DNA from: Pseudomonas triclosanedens
Lineage (GTDB): Bacteria; Pseudomonadota; Gammaproteobacteria; Pseudomonadales; Pseudomonadaceae
Direction of reading: 5' to 3'
Assembly (NCBI RefSeq): GCF_026686735.1
Contig: NZ_CP113432.1
Location: 1,984,001 to 2,048,000 of the forward strand
Length of the DNA stretch: 64,000 nt
Below, piece after piece: positions 1 through 8,635 of this stretch. The position numbers and the translations under genes are program-made. The notes beneath the pieces were generated by a model, which made no database searches, had not been told where the DNA came from, and saw nothing but the letters and a program-made list of their open reading frames with translations. Positions within the stretch are counted from its first letter, which is position 1; each line of letters starts with the position of its first letter.

Positions 1-68
1 ATCTCGGCATCGAAGAGGTGCTCGAACGCCTTTACGCGGAAGTAGCTCGCCTCGGCCTCACCGAGTAA
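1..68 (+). CDS. cmk: C-terminal end of a gene, probably cytidylate kinase (partial)
   Basis: Only the last 21 codons and the TAA stop are inside the window (reading frame from base 3). The tail reads LGIEEVLERLYAEVARLGLTE. It lines up with the C-terminal helix of bacterial CMP kinase (E. coli Cmk ends [21 protein letters not shown], recalled from memory). Cytidylate kinase phosphorylates CMP/dCMP in pyrimidine salvage. The idea is strengthened by rpsA, the usual downstream neighbour of cmk, which lies about 25 kb further on. An amphipathic helix of this kind is not unique, so another identity is possible. Confidence 0.5.
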   Translation, partial: LGIEEVLERLYAEVARLGLTE

Positions 69-78
69 TGCCTGATTT

Positions 79-170
79 CCGCCCGGTAATCCGGGCGGGG
101 ATTCCACTCGATAGGAAAAGCCCTCAGCTTTTACGGAACCTTCCCGTATCGGGGGCTCCTTCCAGCCCCC
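79..170. other. Two hairpins between the cmk-like end and the permease gene
   Basis: Two strong inverted repeats sit in the 139-base gap. CCGCCCGG at 79-86 pairs with CCGGGCGG at 91-98 around a TAAT loop. GGGGGCT at 151-157 pairs with AGCCCCC at 164-170. Neither is followed by a T-run, so they are not classical intrinsic terminators. They may stabilise the end of the upstream transcript or mark a junction of the inserted locus. Confidence 0.5.
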
Positions 171-207
171 CACCATACCCGCCTGTTCATTCAAGGGCTG
201 TTCGCCC

Positions 208-1047
208 GTGGCGGATATGTTTGGTCGGGGGGGGCGCTTGTTCAATTGTTTCACACCAGCCTGCCGTCGAACGCTGATCGACCGTGCAGAACTGACTCTC
301 TCGCTGGCCAGGCGAGAGGTCGAATCCCGCTATCACGGTGCGATGCTCGGAAGGCTCTGGGTGTTTCTCGCGCCGTTCCTCATGCTGATGGTCTACACCT
401 TCGTCTTCGGCCACATCCTCAGGGCCCGTTGGGGGGCTGCCCAGGACAACACCTCATTCGCCCTCACGCTGTTCGCCGGTCTGCTGCTTAACGGCATGTT
501 CGGTGAAAGCCTGTCCCGAGCCGCCGTGGTCATGCACAACCACAGCAACTATGTGAAGAAGCTGGTCTTTCCCACAGAGGTATTACCGCTGTCATTGGTC
601 GCGGCCTCACTGGTCAATTCCGGTATTGGCTACTTGATCATTGTCGTAGCCATGCTCCTGCTGAATCACCCGCCAGGCCTGTGGGTGGTATTCCTGCCGC
701 TGTCGCTCCTGCCATTTCTCCTGTGCGTAACAGGGCTGACGTTCATGATCGCTGCATTCGGCGCCTATTTCCGCGACGTCAACCAGATCGTGCAGTTCCT
801 GCTGGTGTTGCTGCTGTTCCTCAGCCCGGTGCTCTATCCAATGACCTCGCTGCCGGAAGATGTGCGCCATTACCTCCTGCTCAATCCACTGACCATTCCG
901 GTCGAGATGGTACGTGCGCTTCTCTTCGGCACGCCGATGCCGCCCACCGCACAGATTGCCGCCTACAGCCTGGCATCCGTGTTGCTCCTGATATGCGGAG
1001 TCTGGTTGTTCCTGCGAGTAAGAGGCGGTTTTGCCGATGTGCTCTGA
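208..1047 (+). CDS. wzm: ABC-2 type polysaccharide export permease (Wzm/TagG family)
   Basis: This 279-residue protein is the membrane half of an ABC exporter for a lipid-linked surface polysaccharide such as O-antigen. An N-terminal cytoplasmic stretch with the motif SRYHGAMLGRLW, typical of this family, is followed by about six hydrophobic segments (roughly 48-70, 80-100, 128-150, 160-185, 190-210 and 250-272). The start is GTG at 208, with AAGGG ten bases upstream; ATG at 217 is an alternative. Its ATPase partner (Wzt-like) is not adjacent but lies 14 kb downstream at 14,941. The stop is only 22 bases before gspE, so the permease is probably co-transcribed with the secretion genes. A run of eight G (227-234) falls in codons 7-9. 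Confidence 0.85.
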   Translation: MADMFGRGGRLFNCFTPACRRTLIDRAELTLSLARREVESRYHGAMLGRLWVFLAPFLMLMVYTFVFGHILRARWGAAQDNTSFALTLFAGLLLNGMFGESLSRAAVVMHNHSNYVKKLVFPTEVLPLSLVAASLVNSGIGYLIIVVAMLLLNHPPGLWVVFLPLSLLPFLLCVTGLTFMIAAFGAYFRDVNQIVQFLLVLLLFLSPVLYPMTSLPEDVRHYLLLNPLTIPVEMVRALLFGTPMPPTAQIAAYSLASVLLLICGVWLFLRVRGGFADVL

Positions 1048-1069
1048 TGCAGTCATGGAGGCCGGCAAG

Positions 1070-2755
1070 ATGGATCTGCTTGGGCAGCGCCTGATATGCA
1101 AGGGGTTGGTCAGCGAGCAGGAGATCGAACGTGCTCTGGAACTGCAGAGTCGTATCGGCGGGCGTATTGGCGCAATCCTGATGCGCTCCGGAGCAATTTC
1201 CGAAACCGCGCTGTTGGATGTTCTATCCGAACAGTTGCAATTGCCTCTGGTGGGAAGGGATGTGCCCTTGCCTATGCCAACATCGCTGATTTCCCTGCTC
1301 GAGAGCTCGCCGATACGGATCGATTGGCTAATCGCCGAACAAGTGGTGCTCTGGGAGGATGGCGACACAGTGCTGATCGCGGCACGAGACCCTCTGGAGC
1401 CCTCATTGCGTGAAGTGCTGCGGCAGTTTTTCCCAGAGCGGCGGCTGCAAGGAGTGCTGAGTCGCTCCCAGGATCTCGATGCGTGGCTGCAGGTACTGGT
1501 GGAGCATGTCCAGCGCGAGGGTTGGCGTTCCGGGATATTCGCCGAAGACGATGTTCGCCACTTGCGCGAAATGGCCGAAGAGGCGCCGGTCGTTGAATTG
1601 GTCAATAACATCATCGGGCAAGCCGTCGAGAAGCGCGCGTCGGACATTCACATCGAACCTCGGGAGTTCAGCTTCCACGTGCGTTTCCGTGTCGATGGTG
1701 TACTGCAGGCTCAGTTGACCCTGCCTCGCGAGCGCTTTGCCGCCGTCGTTTCGCGCATCAAACTAATTTCGGCAATTGATATCGCCGAACGCCGCTTGCC
1801 GCAGGATGGTCGGATGACGGTGCGAGTGGGCGGGCAGGAAATGGACATCCGGGTTTCCAGCTTGCCGGGCGTACATGGGGAATCGGTGGTGATGCGCCTA
1901 TTGCCGAAGGTACGCGAAGGGTTGCGCCTGGAAAGCCTGGGCATGCTGCCCGATCATCTGGAGCTGATGCGCGTATGGACGAGTGAGCCACATGGCATTG
2001 TGTTGGTGACCGGCCCTACTGGTTCGGGCAAGTCGACGACTCTCTATGGCGGGTTGGAGTCGATCAATGATGGAGTGCGCAAGATCATCACTGTTGAGGA
2101 CCCAGTGGAATACCAGGTCCCCAACATCACGCAGGTGCAAGCGCACTCGGAGATCGGGCTGACATTCGCCGCGGCCTTGCGCTCCATCCTGCGGCAAGAC
2201 CCTGACGTCATCATGATTGGTGAGATTCGAGACCTGGAAACAGCGGAGATTGCCGTTCAGTCCTCTCTTACAGGTCACCTGGTTTTCTCCACGCTCCACA
2301 CCAACGACGCCGTCAGCGCATTCACGCGCCTCATCGACATGGGGGTCGAACCTTTCCTGGTGGCATCCCCTGTACGAGGTGTACAGGCGCAACGGTTGGT
2401 ACGCAATCTTTGTCAACACTGCTCCCAGCCTCAGCGCCCAGCACTCGATGCGAAGGAACTTGATGCGATCGACGAGGCGGCAAAGAAGCTTTTTCCGCAA
2501 CAGGAAGCGAGGTGGATGAGTGCCTCTGGATGTTCGCATTGCCAGGGCACCGGTTATCGAGGGCGACTTGGCATCTACGAAATGATCGACGTGCTTCCGC
2601 AGATGCAGGAACTGATCATGCAGCGTGCGCCGGTTGAACACATGCGCCGTCTTGCAAGCAGCCAGGGGTTCCGAACGCTGCGCGAGGACGGGTTCATCAA
2701 GGCATGGCTGGGGCTGACGTCAGTTGACGAAGTCCACCGTGTCACCAGTGGATGA
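1070..2755 (+). CDS. gspE: Type II secretion ATPase GspE
   Basis: GspE is the cytoplasmic hexameric ATPase that drives pseudopilus assembly. The 561-residue protein has the N-terminal T2SSE domain, Walker A GPTGSGKST (about residue 315), the Asp box ITVEDPVEY, Walker B DVIMIGEIRD (about 380), the His box STLHTND, and two CxxC pairs (CQHC near 447, CSHC near 487) that form the zinc-binding element of GspE. The open frame extends upstream to TTG 1031, but GGAGG at 1057-1061 sits eight bases before ATG 1070, which I take as the start. It is the first gene of an E-F-G-H-I-J-K-L-M-C-D cluster, and its stop overlaps the gspF start (ATGA). Confidence 0.95.
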   Translation: MDLLGQRLICKGLVSEQEIERALELQSRIGGRIGAILMRSGAISETALLDVLSEQLQLPLVGRDVPLPMPTSLISLLESSPIRIDWLIAEQVVLWEDGDTVLIAARDPLEPSLREVLRQFFPERRLQGVLSRSQDLDAWLQVLVEHVQREGWRSGIFAEDDVRHLREMAEEAPVVELVNNIIGQAVEKRASDIHIEPREFSFHVRFRVDGVLQAQLTLPRERFAAVVSRIKLISAIDIAERRLPQDGRMTVRVGGQEMDIRVSSLPGVHGESVVMRLLPKVREGLRLESLGMLPDHLELMRVWTSEPHGIVLVTGPTGSGKSTTLYGGLESINDGVRKIITVEDPVEYQVPNITQVQAHSEIGLTFAAALRSILRQDPDVIMIGEIRDLETAEIAVQSSLTGHLVFSTLHTNDAVSAFTRLIDMGVEPFLVASPVRGVQAQRLVRNLCQHCSQPQRPALDAKELDAIDEAAKKLFPQQEARWMSASGCSHCQGTGYRGRLGIYEMIDVLPQMQELIMQRAPVEHMRRLASSQGFRTLREDGFIKAWLGLTSVDEVHRVTSG

Positions 2756-3951
2756 CTGCGATGCGGATGCATTACGTCGCGATCGACCGAAGTGGCAAAC
2801 AATGCAAGGGAGAGGTGAACGCCACCTCGCGTGCCGACGGCCTTCGTCAACTGGAAGCACAGGGGCTGACCGCACTTCGACTGGAGCAGACCACCCGAAC
2901 TGTCGTCGGCCGCAACCGCCGGTTGCGGGCGGAGGAGCTCAATCTGGCTCTCTATGAGTTGGCGACGCTGCTTGCGGCAGGCGTCAGCCTTGCCGAAGCG
3001 GTTGAGGCGCAGGAGCGTTCTGCGCAGCACCCGCGAATCGCAGCGGCGTTGCGGTCGATAGGGGAAGGGTTGCGGCAAGGGCAGCCTTTCCCTCAGGTCC
3101 TGGAGGCCGCTGGTTTGCCCTTGCCTCGATATGCCTACCAATTGGTTGCTGCCGGAGAAATGACCGGAAACCTGGCGACTGCTCTGCGCGATTGCGTATC
3201 GCAGATGGAGTACGAAAGGCGAACCCGCGACGAGATCCGCAATGCGCTCATCTATCCCGCGATTCTGGTTCTGAGCGGTATTGGTGCGGTGGCGATGATG
3301 TTCGTCTTCGTCGTCCCCAAGTTCGCCAATCTGCTGGAGCATGCCGACCGCCTGCCGTGGCTGGCCTGGGCGGTGCTCAGTAGTGGCGTCTGGTGCAAGG
3401 AGAATGCAGTGCTGCTGCTGGTGATGCTGGTGATTGCCAGCACCCTCGGCGTCTCGTTGGCCAAAAGTCCACGCGTGCGCTCAAGGGTCTTGAGTGGCCT
3501 GTTGCATGTGCCGCTGCTGGGGGACTGGTTGCTGCAGGCAGAAATAGCCCAGTGGTCGAAGGTTCTCGGGACGTTGCTGGGAAATCGCGTCGCATTGGTT
3601 GATGCGTTGCGGTTGTCGGCGGAGGGGGTGCGCATCCCAACCCAGCGCGAGTTGCTGGAGCGAGTGACCCAGGATGTGCGAGGAGGCGCCGCGTTGTCGT
3701 TGGCGTTGGAGAACCGTCAGGCGATCACCGCAACAGGAGGCAATCTGGTTCGGGTAGGAGAGAAGTCCGGGCGGCTGGCCGACATGCTCGACAGCCTAGC
3801 CGAGTTGTATGAGGAACAGGGGCGGTCGCGCATGCGCAAGGTACTCGCGCTGGTGGAGCCCTTGGCGATCCTGCTGATTGGTGGGATTTTCGGCGTGATC
3901 ATTACGGGAGTGGTGCTGGCGATAACCAGCGCCAACGACATTGTTCTATGA
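2752..3951 (+). CDS. gspF: Type II secretion inner-membrane platform protein GspF
   Basis: GspF is the polytopic inner-membrane core that couples the ATPase to pseudopilin assembly. The 399 residues contain two T2SSF repeats. Each has the motif-rich cytoplasmic helical bundle (for example ELATLLAAGVSLAEAVEA and the copy KVLGTLLGNRVALVDAL). Hydrophobic segments lie near residues 165-190, 215-235 and 370-395. The start ATG 2752 overlaps the gspE stop; ATG 2761 and 2767 are alternatives in the same frame. A 47-base gap precedes gspG. Confidence 0.95.
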   Translation: MTAMRMHYVAIDRSGKQCKGEVNATSRADGLRQLEAQGLTALRLEQTTRTVVGRNRRLRAEELNLALYELATLLAAGVSLAEAVEAQERSAQHPRIAAALRSIGEGLRQGQPFPQVLEAAGLPLPRYAYQLVAAGEMTGNLATALRDCVSQMEYERRTRDEIRNALIYPAILVLSGIGAVAMMFVFVVPKFANLLEHADRLPWLAWAVLSSGVWCKENAVLLLVMLVIASTLGVSLAKSPRVRSRVLSGLLHVPLLGDWLLQAEIAQWSKVLGTLLGNRVALVDALRLSAEGVRIPTQRELLERVTQDVRGGAALSLALENRQAITATGGNLVRVGEKSGRLADMLDSLAELYEEQGRSRMRKVLALVEPLAILLIGGIFGVIITGVVLAITSANDIVL

Positions 3952-3998
3952 GGCGGTGACACGCCTGCCCGCAAATATCGATAGAAGACGAGGATTGT

Positions 3999-4433
3999 AT
4001 GTCCAAGCGTGCTCAGCAGGGCTTCACCTTGCTGGAAATGATCGTGGTGCTGGTGATCATCGGTTTACTGATGGGATTGGTTGGGCCTCGGCTGTTCAGG
4101 CAGGCAGACAAGGCCAAGGTCCAGACCGCCGAAACTCAAGTGAAGATGCTCAAGGGAGCACTGATGACCATGCGCCTGGATATTGGTCGATTACCCACCG
4201 AACAGGAAGGTCTGGCACTGCTCAACGCACCACCTGCGGATGAGCGGATCAAGAGCTTCTGGAAGGGCCCCTACCTGGAAGGAGGCGTTCCCCTCGATCC
4301 CTGGAACCATCCGTACAACTACAGCGACAAGCCGAGCCTCGACCAGCCATTCGTACTGTACAGCTTGGGGGCGGACGGCCAGCCCGGAGGAGATGGGGAC
4401 AATGCGGATATCGGCTACCTGCCCAGACGATGA
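3999..4433 (+). CDS. gspG: Major pseudopilin GspG
   Basis: This is the 144-residue main subunit of the periplasmic pseudopilus. The class III leader MSKRAQQG is followed by FTLLEMIVVLVIIGLL, with cleavage after Gly8 and Glu at +5, as expected for a prepilin peptidase substrate. The C-terminal half carries the GspG hallmark PLDPWNHPY and an acidic GADGQPGGDGDNADIGY loop corresponding to the calcium-binding site of major pseudopilins. No prepilin peptidase gene (gspO) lies in the locus, so processing probably depends on PilD/XcpA encoded elsewhere. Confidence 0.95.
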   Translation: MSKRAQQGFTLLEMIVVLVIIGLLMGLVGPRLFRQADKAKVQTAETQVKMLKGALMTMRLDIGRLPTEQEGLALLNAPPADERIKSFWKGPYLEGGVPLDPWNHPYNYSDKPSLDQPFVLYSLGADGQPGGDGDNADIGYLPRR

Positions 4434-4812
4434 GCGTCAGGGTGGGTTCACGTTGCTAGAGATGATCGTGGTACTTGCGCTGGTGGCGCTGCTCGGTGCG
4501 GTGGTGATGCCCAGTCTTCTGAAGATGCAGCAGGCGTGGCAGCGCCGCTTGGATATCCAGAATGTGATGGCGCAGATCCGTAGCCTGGGATACCGGGTAC
4601 GGCTGGCTGGCCAGCCAGCGGCATTCGGACCGGCAGGCATCATGCCGAGTGATCTTCTATCGATGCCGGCGGGCTGGGAGGTTGGCGCGGCGTCGCCGCT
4701 GATCTACTTGGCCAATGGTGCCTGCCTCGGCGGCGAACTGATCCTACGGCACGATGAGGCGATCGAACACATTACGTTGCCGGCTCCGCTATGCCAGCCA
4801 GCGACTCCATGA
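4402..4812 (+). CDS. gspH: Minor pseudopilin GspH
   Basis: This 136-residue minor pseudopilin carries the leader MRISATCPDDERQGG followed by FTLLEMIVVLALVALLGAVV, so it should be processed after Gly15. The frame is open further upstream, but ATG 4402, preceded by GGAGG at 4386-4390, gives a leader of sensible length. The gene overlaps the end of gspG by 32 bases. GspH sits at or near the pseudopilus tip complex with I, J and K. The rest of the protein is poorly conserved, as usual for the family, so the assignment rests on the prepilin motif and the position between G and I. Confidence 0.9.
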   Translation: MRISATCPDDERQGGFTLLEMIVVLALVALLGAVVMPSLLKMQQAWQRRLDIQNVMAQIRSLGYRVRLAGQPAAFGPAGIMPSDLLSMPAGWEVGAASPLIYLANGACLGGELILRHDEAIEHITLPAPLCQPATP

Positions 4813-5252
4813 TGAGCAGCCGCAGCGTGCAGTCGGGCTTCACTCTGCTGGAGGCGGTGGTCGCTATGACACTGCTGGTGATCGTGGGGGGAGCGCTACT
4901 GGCCTGGCTCAATACGGGATTTCACAGCGTCGAGCGAATGGCGGCGGTGCAGTACAGGATCGATGCCTCGCGGGTTGCGTTGGCACATCTGGAGCGCATC
5001 AACCCGCTCGCTCAGCCGACTGGAAGCGTTCGTCTGGGACCGTACCTGCTGGAGTGGAAGAGCCAGCCTCTGACATCGCCAATGCCGGTAGTTGGGCGCT
5101 ACAGCGGTAATCCCGGGCCCTATGACGCTGTGCTGTTTCGCGTCGAGGCGCGAATTGGTGAGGAGGGTCACGAGGAGGTTCCGTTGTTTCTGGAGTTGCC
5201 GGGGTATCAGCAGGTACGCAGTGCACAGGATCAGGGAGTGGGCGGGGTGTGA
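4809..5252 (+). CDS. gspI: Minor pseudopilin GspI
   Basis: This 147-residue minor pseudopilin has the leader MMSSRSVQSG followed by FTLLEAVVAMTLLVIVGGAL, with Glu at +5. ATG 4809 overlaps the gspH stop in an ATGA arrangement and gives a ten-residue leader; ATG 4791 in the same frame would lengthen it by six. GspI nucleates the tip complex with GspJ and GspK. The stop overlaps the GTG of gspJ, in keeping with tight translational coupling through the cluster. Confidence 0.92.
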   Translation: MMSSRSVQSGFTLLEAVVAMTLLVIVGGALLAWLNTGFHSVERMAAVQYRIDASRVALAHLERINPLAQPTGSVRLGPYLLEWKSQPLTSPMPVVGRYSGNPGPYDAVLFRVEARIGEEGHEEVPLFLELPGYQQVRSAQDQGVGGV

Positions 5253-5839
5253 AGCTGCGGCACTTGAGGGGGTTCACTCTGTTGGAGTTGCTGGTTGTAC
5301 TGGTGCTGACTTCGTTCATCACCGTTCTGCTCATGCAAGGGATGGCCTATGTCGCCAAGGTCAACGAGACCTTTCTTCTCGAAGGGCAGCAACGCCAGGC
5401 ACGTGAGTTGGTCTTTGGCTGGTTCATCGACTCTGTGGCGGCCATATCTGCACCAGAGCGGGGCGGCGGCAGTGGGCGCTTTCGAGGCGATGCAAAGAGC
5501 TTCGAAGCTGTAACGCTCGCTAGCGTGGACCGTCGCGAGGGCGTCCCCGTGGCCTTTGCATTCCGACTCGATGCGACAAGGGATGCCCCCACCCAGGATG
5601 CCGATCTGGTCTATGTGCGCCGACTGGAAGCGAACCGCTGGCCACTACTGCAACTCCCGGGGGATGCGCAGTTCGAGTATCTGGATTCGTTGGGAGCATG
5701 GCATGAGAACTGGCCGCCATCCTCGGCGCTGGTGGATTCTCTGCCTGAGGCGGTGGCCTTGTCATCGAAGCGAGAACAATTGTTCCTGTTGGCCACTGTG
5801 CAGTCACCCCGGCGCAGGTTGTCCGTCGATGATCATTGA
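5249..5839 (+). CDS. gspJ: Minor pseudopilin GspJ
   Basis: This 196-residue minor pseudopilin starts at GTG 5249, overlapping the gspI stop as GTGA. The leader MKLRHLRG is followed by FTLLELLVVLVLTSFITVLL, with Glu at +5. The remainder matches the size and loose pattern of GspJ, a tip-complex subunit binding GspI and GspK. The gene overlaps gspK by about ten bases. Confidence 0.92.
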   Translation: MKLRHLRGFTLLELLVVLVLTSFITVLLMQGMAYVAKVNETFLLEGQQRQARELVFGWFIDSVAAISAPERGGGSGRFRGDAKSFEAVTLASVDRREGVPVAFAFRLDATRDAPTQDADLVYVRRLEANRWPLLQLPGDAQFEYLDSLGAWHENWPPSSALVDSLPEAVALSSKREQLFLLATVQSPRRRLSVDDH

Positions 5840-6854
5840 GCGTATGGCAGTGGCTAGACGGGGCTCACAGGGTTTTGTCCTCGTGGGGGTGATCTGGTTT
5901 CTCGCCTGCATGACCTTGGTGGTGACTGCCGCCATGCTCTGGATCGATCGCTCAAGAGATGGTTTGGTGGCGCAGCAAACTCTGCTTCAGCGCTGTTTCG
6001 AAGAGCGTACCTTGTTGAGTCGGCTGACCTGGCTGATCGCCACGCACCGTATGACCGTGGCGGGCCAGACCACTGCGGAGAGTCTTGCGGCGCAAGTCGG
6101 TGAGATGGATCCCTCGATCCTTCCTGCGGGGGCCGAGATTCCCGTGGACGGGCGTGAGTACTGCCTTGCCAATGGCGCCTGCATAACACTGATCGACCGT
6201 GCCTCGCGCATAAGTCTCACATCCAGCGAGCCTGCGGCTATCTCCTCTCTGTTGGTCAGTCTCGGAGTACCGGTGGAAGACGTTCCTCGAATGTTGGTGG
6301 ACTTGGCTGCATACCTGCGGGATGGAAGCACTCAAACAGTGAGTGCGCGTCACCTGCGTTCTGTCATGGAAGTCTTTGTCTTGGCGTCCTGGCGTCCCTG
6401 GGAGAGCCGACTGGTGACGTCAGGCTGGAATGATAGGGTGGCCATTGATGAGGCCGCTCTGAATCTGAACACGGCGGGATCGGATGTCCTGTTGCGCGCA
6501 TGGCGCTTGTCACCGGGTGGAGTTTCCCGCTTGCTGATGGCGAGGCAGGAGCACCCCATAATTCAGCGCGTGGACGTGGATGAGCTATTGGGTACGGAGG
6601 CGGAATCCCTTCCTCAGGAAGGCTGGTCACGCTTGCCTAGTTCGGTGCTGATGATCCGCATGCGATTTCGCTCCAGCGTGATTCGCTACGAATACGAAGT
6701 GAGTTTCGAGTCCACCGATATGCGTTTGCCTCCGTGGCAATTTTTACAACGAAGGACCTTGTCGATAGATGCTCCTGAATCAAACGCTGCAACTCAGATT
6801 CATACAACGCCTGGCGTACTCGCAGCCCCGCTTGTGGCAGGTCCTTGGGGATGA
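5829..6854 (+). CDS. gspK: Large minor pseudopilin GspK
   Basis: GspK caps the pseudopilus. The 341-residue product is the large pseudopilin and has the leader MIIERMAVARRGSQG followed by FVLVGVIWFLACMTLVVTAAM. As in other GspK proteins, the +5 position is not Glu. The body contains the helix-hairpin-helix-like segment LNLNTAGSDVLLRAW typical of the family. ATG 5829 overlaps the gspJ stop; ATG 5844 is an alternative. The 3' end overlaps gspL by 86 bases, an unusually long overlap for this cluster. Confidence 0.92.
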   Translation: MIIERMAVARRGSQGFVLVGVIWFLACMTLVVTAAMLWIDRSRDGLVAQQTLLQRCFEERTLLSRLTWLIATHRMTVAGQTTAESLAAQVGEMDPSILPAGAEIPVDGREYCLANGACITLIDRASRISLTSSEPAAISSLLVSLGVPVEDVPRMLVDLAAYLRDGSTQTVSARHLRSVMEVFVLASWRPWESRLVTSGWNDRVAIDEAALNLNTAGSDVLLRAWRLSPGGVSRLLMARQEHPIIQRVDVDELLGTEAESLPQEGWSRLPSSVLMIRMRFRSSVIRYEYEVSFESTDMRLPPWQFLQRRTLSIDAPESNAATQIHTTPGVLAAPLVAGPWG

Positions 6855-7866
6855 CGGGGGGCCAGTGCTCGAATGGTCCGATTCGCCTCGGGGAGTCTGG
6901 GGAAACCTCGCAGCGCAATGGATCATTGAGCGATCACAGTGCCTCTATCGCTGCGTGGATCTGAAGCATGTGCCCAGAGGGCAGCGTGCCCGGGCGTTGG
7001 CTCTGAAACTGGGGAGCCTGTCGCCGTATCGCCACTCAGGACATTACGCGGTGTGGCGCGGTGGTTCAGTCCTGCTGTGGATGTGGGATGGGGAGCGACA
7101 ACAGGCGCTCGCGCATTCGAGCGTAACCGTGCCCAGACGCTATCGCTGCATTCCGGAACCACTTCTGCTGCCGCCCCCAACTGACCAGGCAGGTTTCGTA
7201 GGACGGATTTTAGCGACCAGGTGCGGGTTCGACCTGCAGGTATGGAGTTCCGGCTGTCTGTTGTTCAGCAGCTTCCATCGCACGTTGCCGTCCAAACAAG
7301 ACATCAATTTCGCCCTTCGCAGCATCTCTGGCTCAGAGTGGACCGCCTATCCGGAGGTCGAGACCATCGAATCCAGCACACGTCCGTGGGCATATTCGGG
7401 CTCGACTGGCAGGGGCGCGCAGTGGGAGCGCTGGCTACCTCACGCGGTGTTCTCGATAGTGATGCTGGGGTGCTCCTTTCAGCTTTCCCAGGGGGCGAGC
7501 TGGTGGTGGGCCGAACATAGCCTGGAGCGCGAAAGTGCGGCACTGAGCTCCCGTATTGAACCATTGCTCGATGCCAGGAATCGTGCGGAGCAGGCTCGCT
7601 CGGATGCTCAACTACTGAGCCAACGCATGCGAGCAGCCCCCTCTCAGATCGAAATGCTGCGGACTCTGCATGGCTTGCTTCCAGACGACAGCAAACTGCT
7701 GAACTGGCGTTATCGGGGTAACGAGTTGGAACTGCTCATCGATACACAGAATTCGGATCCAAGATTCTTCGTGCAGCGACTACAGCGGGACGGGCACTTC
7801 CAAAATGTGCGGGTCGAACCCTCATCCCGCGGGGATGGGTTGCAGTTGAGCATGACCTTAAGATGA
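6769..7866 (+). CDS. gspL: Type II secretion protein GspL
   Basis: GspL is a bitopic inner-membrane protein that links GspE to the periplasmic parts. The 365 residues comprise a cytoplasmic actin-like region (1-220), one hydrophobic segment near 222-242 (VFSIVMLGCSFQLSQ), a periplasmic coiled coil rich in Glu, Arg and Ala, and a ferredoxin-like C-terminal domain. Sequence conservation is low, so the call rests on topology, length and position between gspK and gspM. ATG 6769 lies inside the gspK frame; no closer start with a good ribosome site was seen. Confidence 0.85.
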   Translation: MLLNQTLQLRFIQRLAYSQPRLWQVLGDDGGPVLEWSDSPRGVWGNLAAQWIIERSQCLYRCVDLKHVPRGQRARALALKLGSLSPYRHSGHYAVWRGGSVLLWMWDGERQQALAHSSVTVPRRYRCIPEPLLLPPPTDQAGFVGRILATRCGFDLQVWSSGCLLFSSFHRTLPSKQDINFALRSISGSEWTAYPEVETIESSTRPWAYSGSTGRGAQWERWLPHAVFSIVMLGCSFQLSQGASWWWAEHSLERESAALSSRIEPLLDARNRAEQARSDAQLLSQRMRAAPSQIEMLRTLHGLLPDDSKLLNWRYRGNELELLIDTQNSDPRFFVQRLQRDGHFQNVRVEPSSRGDGLQLSMTLR

Positions 7867-7876
7867 GAAACTGCCA

Positions 7877-8473
7877 ATGAACGAGCTCAGGTTGGCGTCG
7901 CGCCATCAATGGCTGCGCCTGGTGCAGCAATGGCAGGACCAGCGGCGCCTAAGGTTCGCCTGCTGGTTGATCATGGCGCTGCTGGGTGCTCATGGGGTCG
8001 CTCTATGTAGCGACTGGCGGCAATCACAGCGATTGGGCTACCAGAGTGCTGAAACCAATCTCGGCAAGATGAAAGCGCTGGCCAGCCAATCCTATTGGCT
8101 GGATCGTGCTGTTCAGGCGGAGGACCTGTTGGCGAAGTTGAATGCGCAATTGTGGCAGGCACCGAATGCTTCGCTGGCTCGCGCCGACGTCCAGGCATGG
8201 CTCGATGTGCAGGTGAAGCAGGCTGGCATTCCTGAGCCCCGGATCAACGTACTACCGCCGCTGGAGTTTTCAGCAGAAGGACAGGATGCGCGCATCGAGG
8301 TCCAACTGCGCGGCGGCTTCGAGCCCAGTAGTTATGGAAGGCTTCTGCAGGCTCTGGAAAGTACGTCGCAATGGGTCAGCATTGATGCAGCGGAGGTGAG
8401 CAACGGTGTCACTCCGGCGATCAATCTTCAGCTGGCATTTCATTTTCGCAGTGGAACGCAGTCTCTTCCTTAG
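7877..8473 (+). CDS. gspM: Type II secretion protein GspM
   Basis: This 198-residue single-pass protein has a short cytoplasmic N-terminus, a hydrophobic segment around 28-46 (FACWLIMALLGAHGVAL), a coiled-coil-like periplasmic stretch and a small C-terminal domain that includes IEVQLRGGFEPSSYGRLLQAL, as in GspM proteins. GspM pairs with GspL at the inner membrane. It follows gspL by ten bases. A gap of about 160 bases, holding no recognisable gene, separates it from the GspC-like gene. Confidence 0.85.
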   Translation: MNELRLASRHQWLRLVQQWQDQRRLRFACWLIMALLGAHGVALCSDWRQSQRLGYQSAETNLGKMKALASQSYWLDRAVQAEDLLAKLNAQLWQAPNASLARADVQAWLDVQVKQAGIPEPRINVLPPLEFSAEGQDARIEVQLRGGFEPSSYGRLLQALESTSQWVSIDAAEVSNGVTPAINLQLAFHFRSGTQSLP

Positions 8474-8635
8474 TCGGGCGGCGCTGGCCCAGTCGTCGTG
8501 CGGTGCGACTTTGCACCACAATCTACAGAAGTTTCCTTCAAAGCAGCGGCCAGATACTGAGTTGGTCCGGTGACAAAATCAGAGCCCATCTGATCATCGT
8601 GGTCAGACTTGGCTAACTGCTTCCGATGGCGTCCG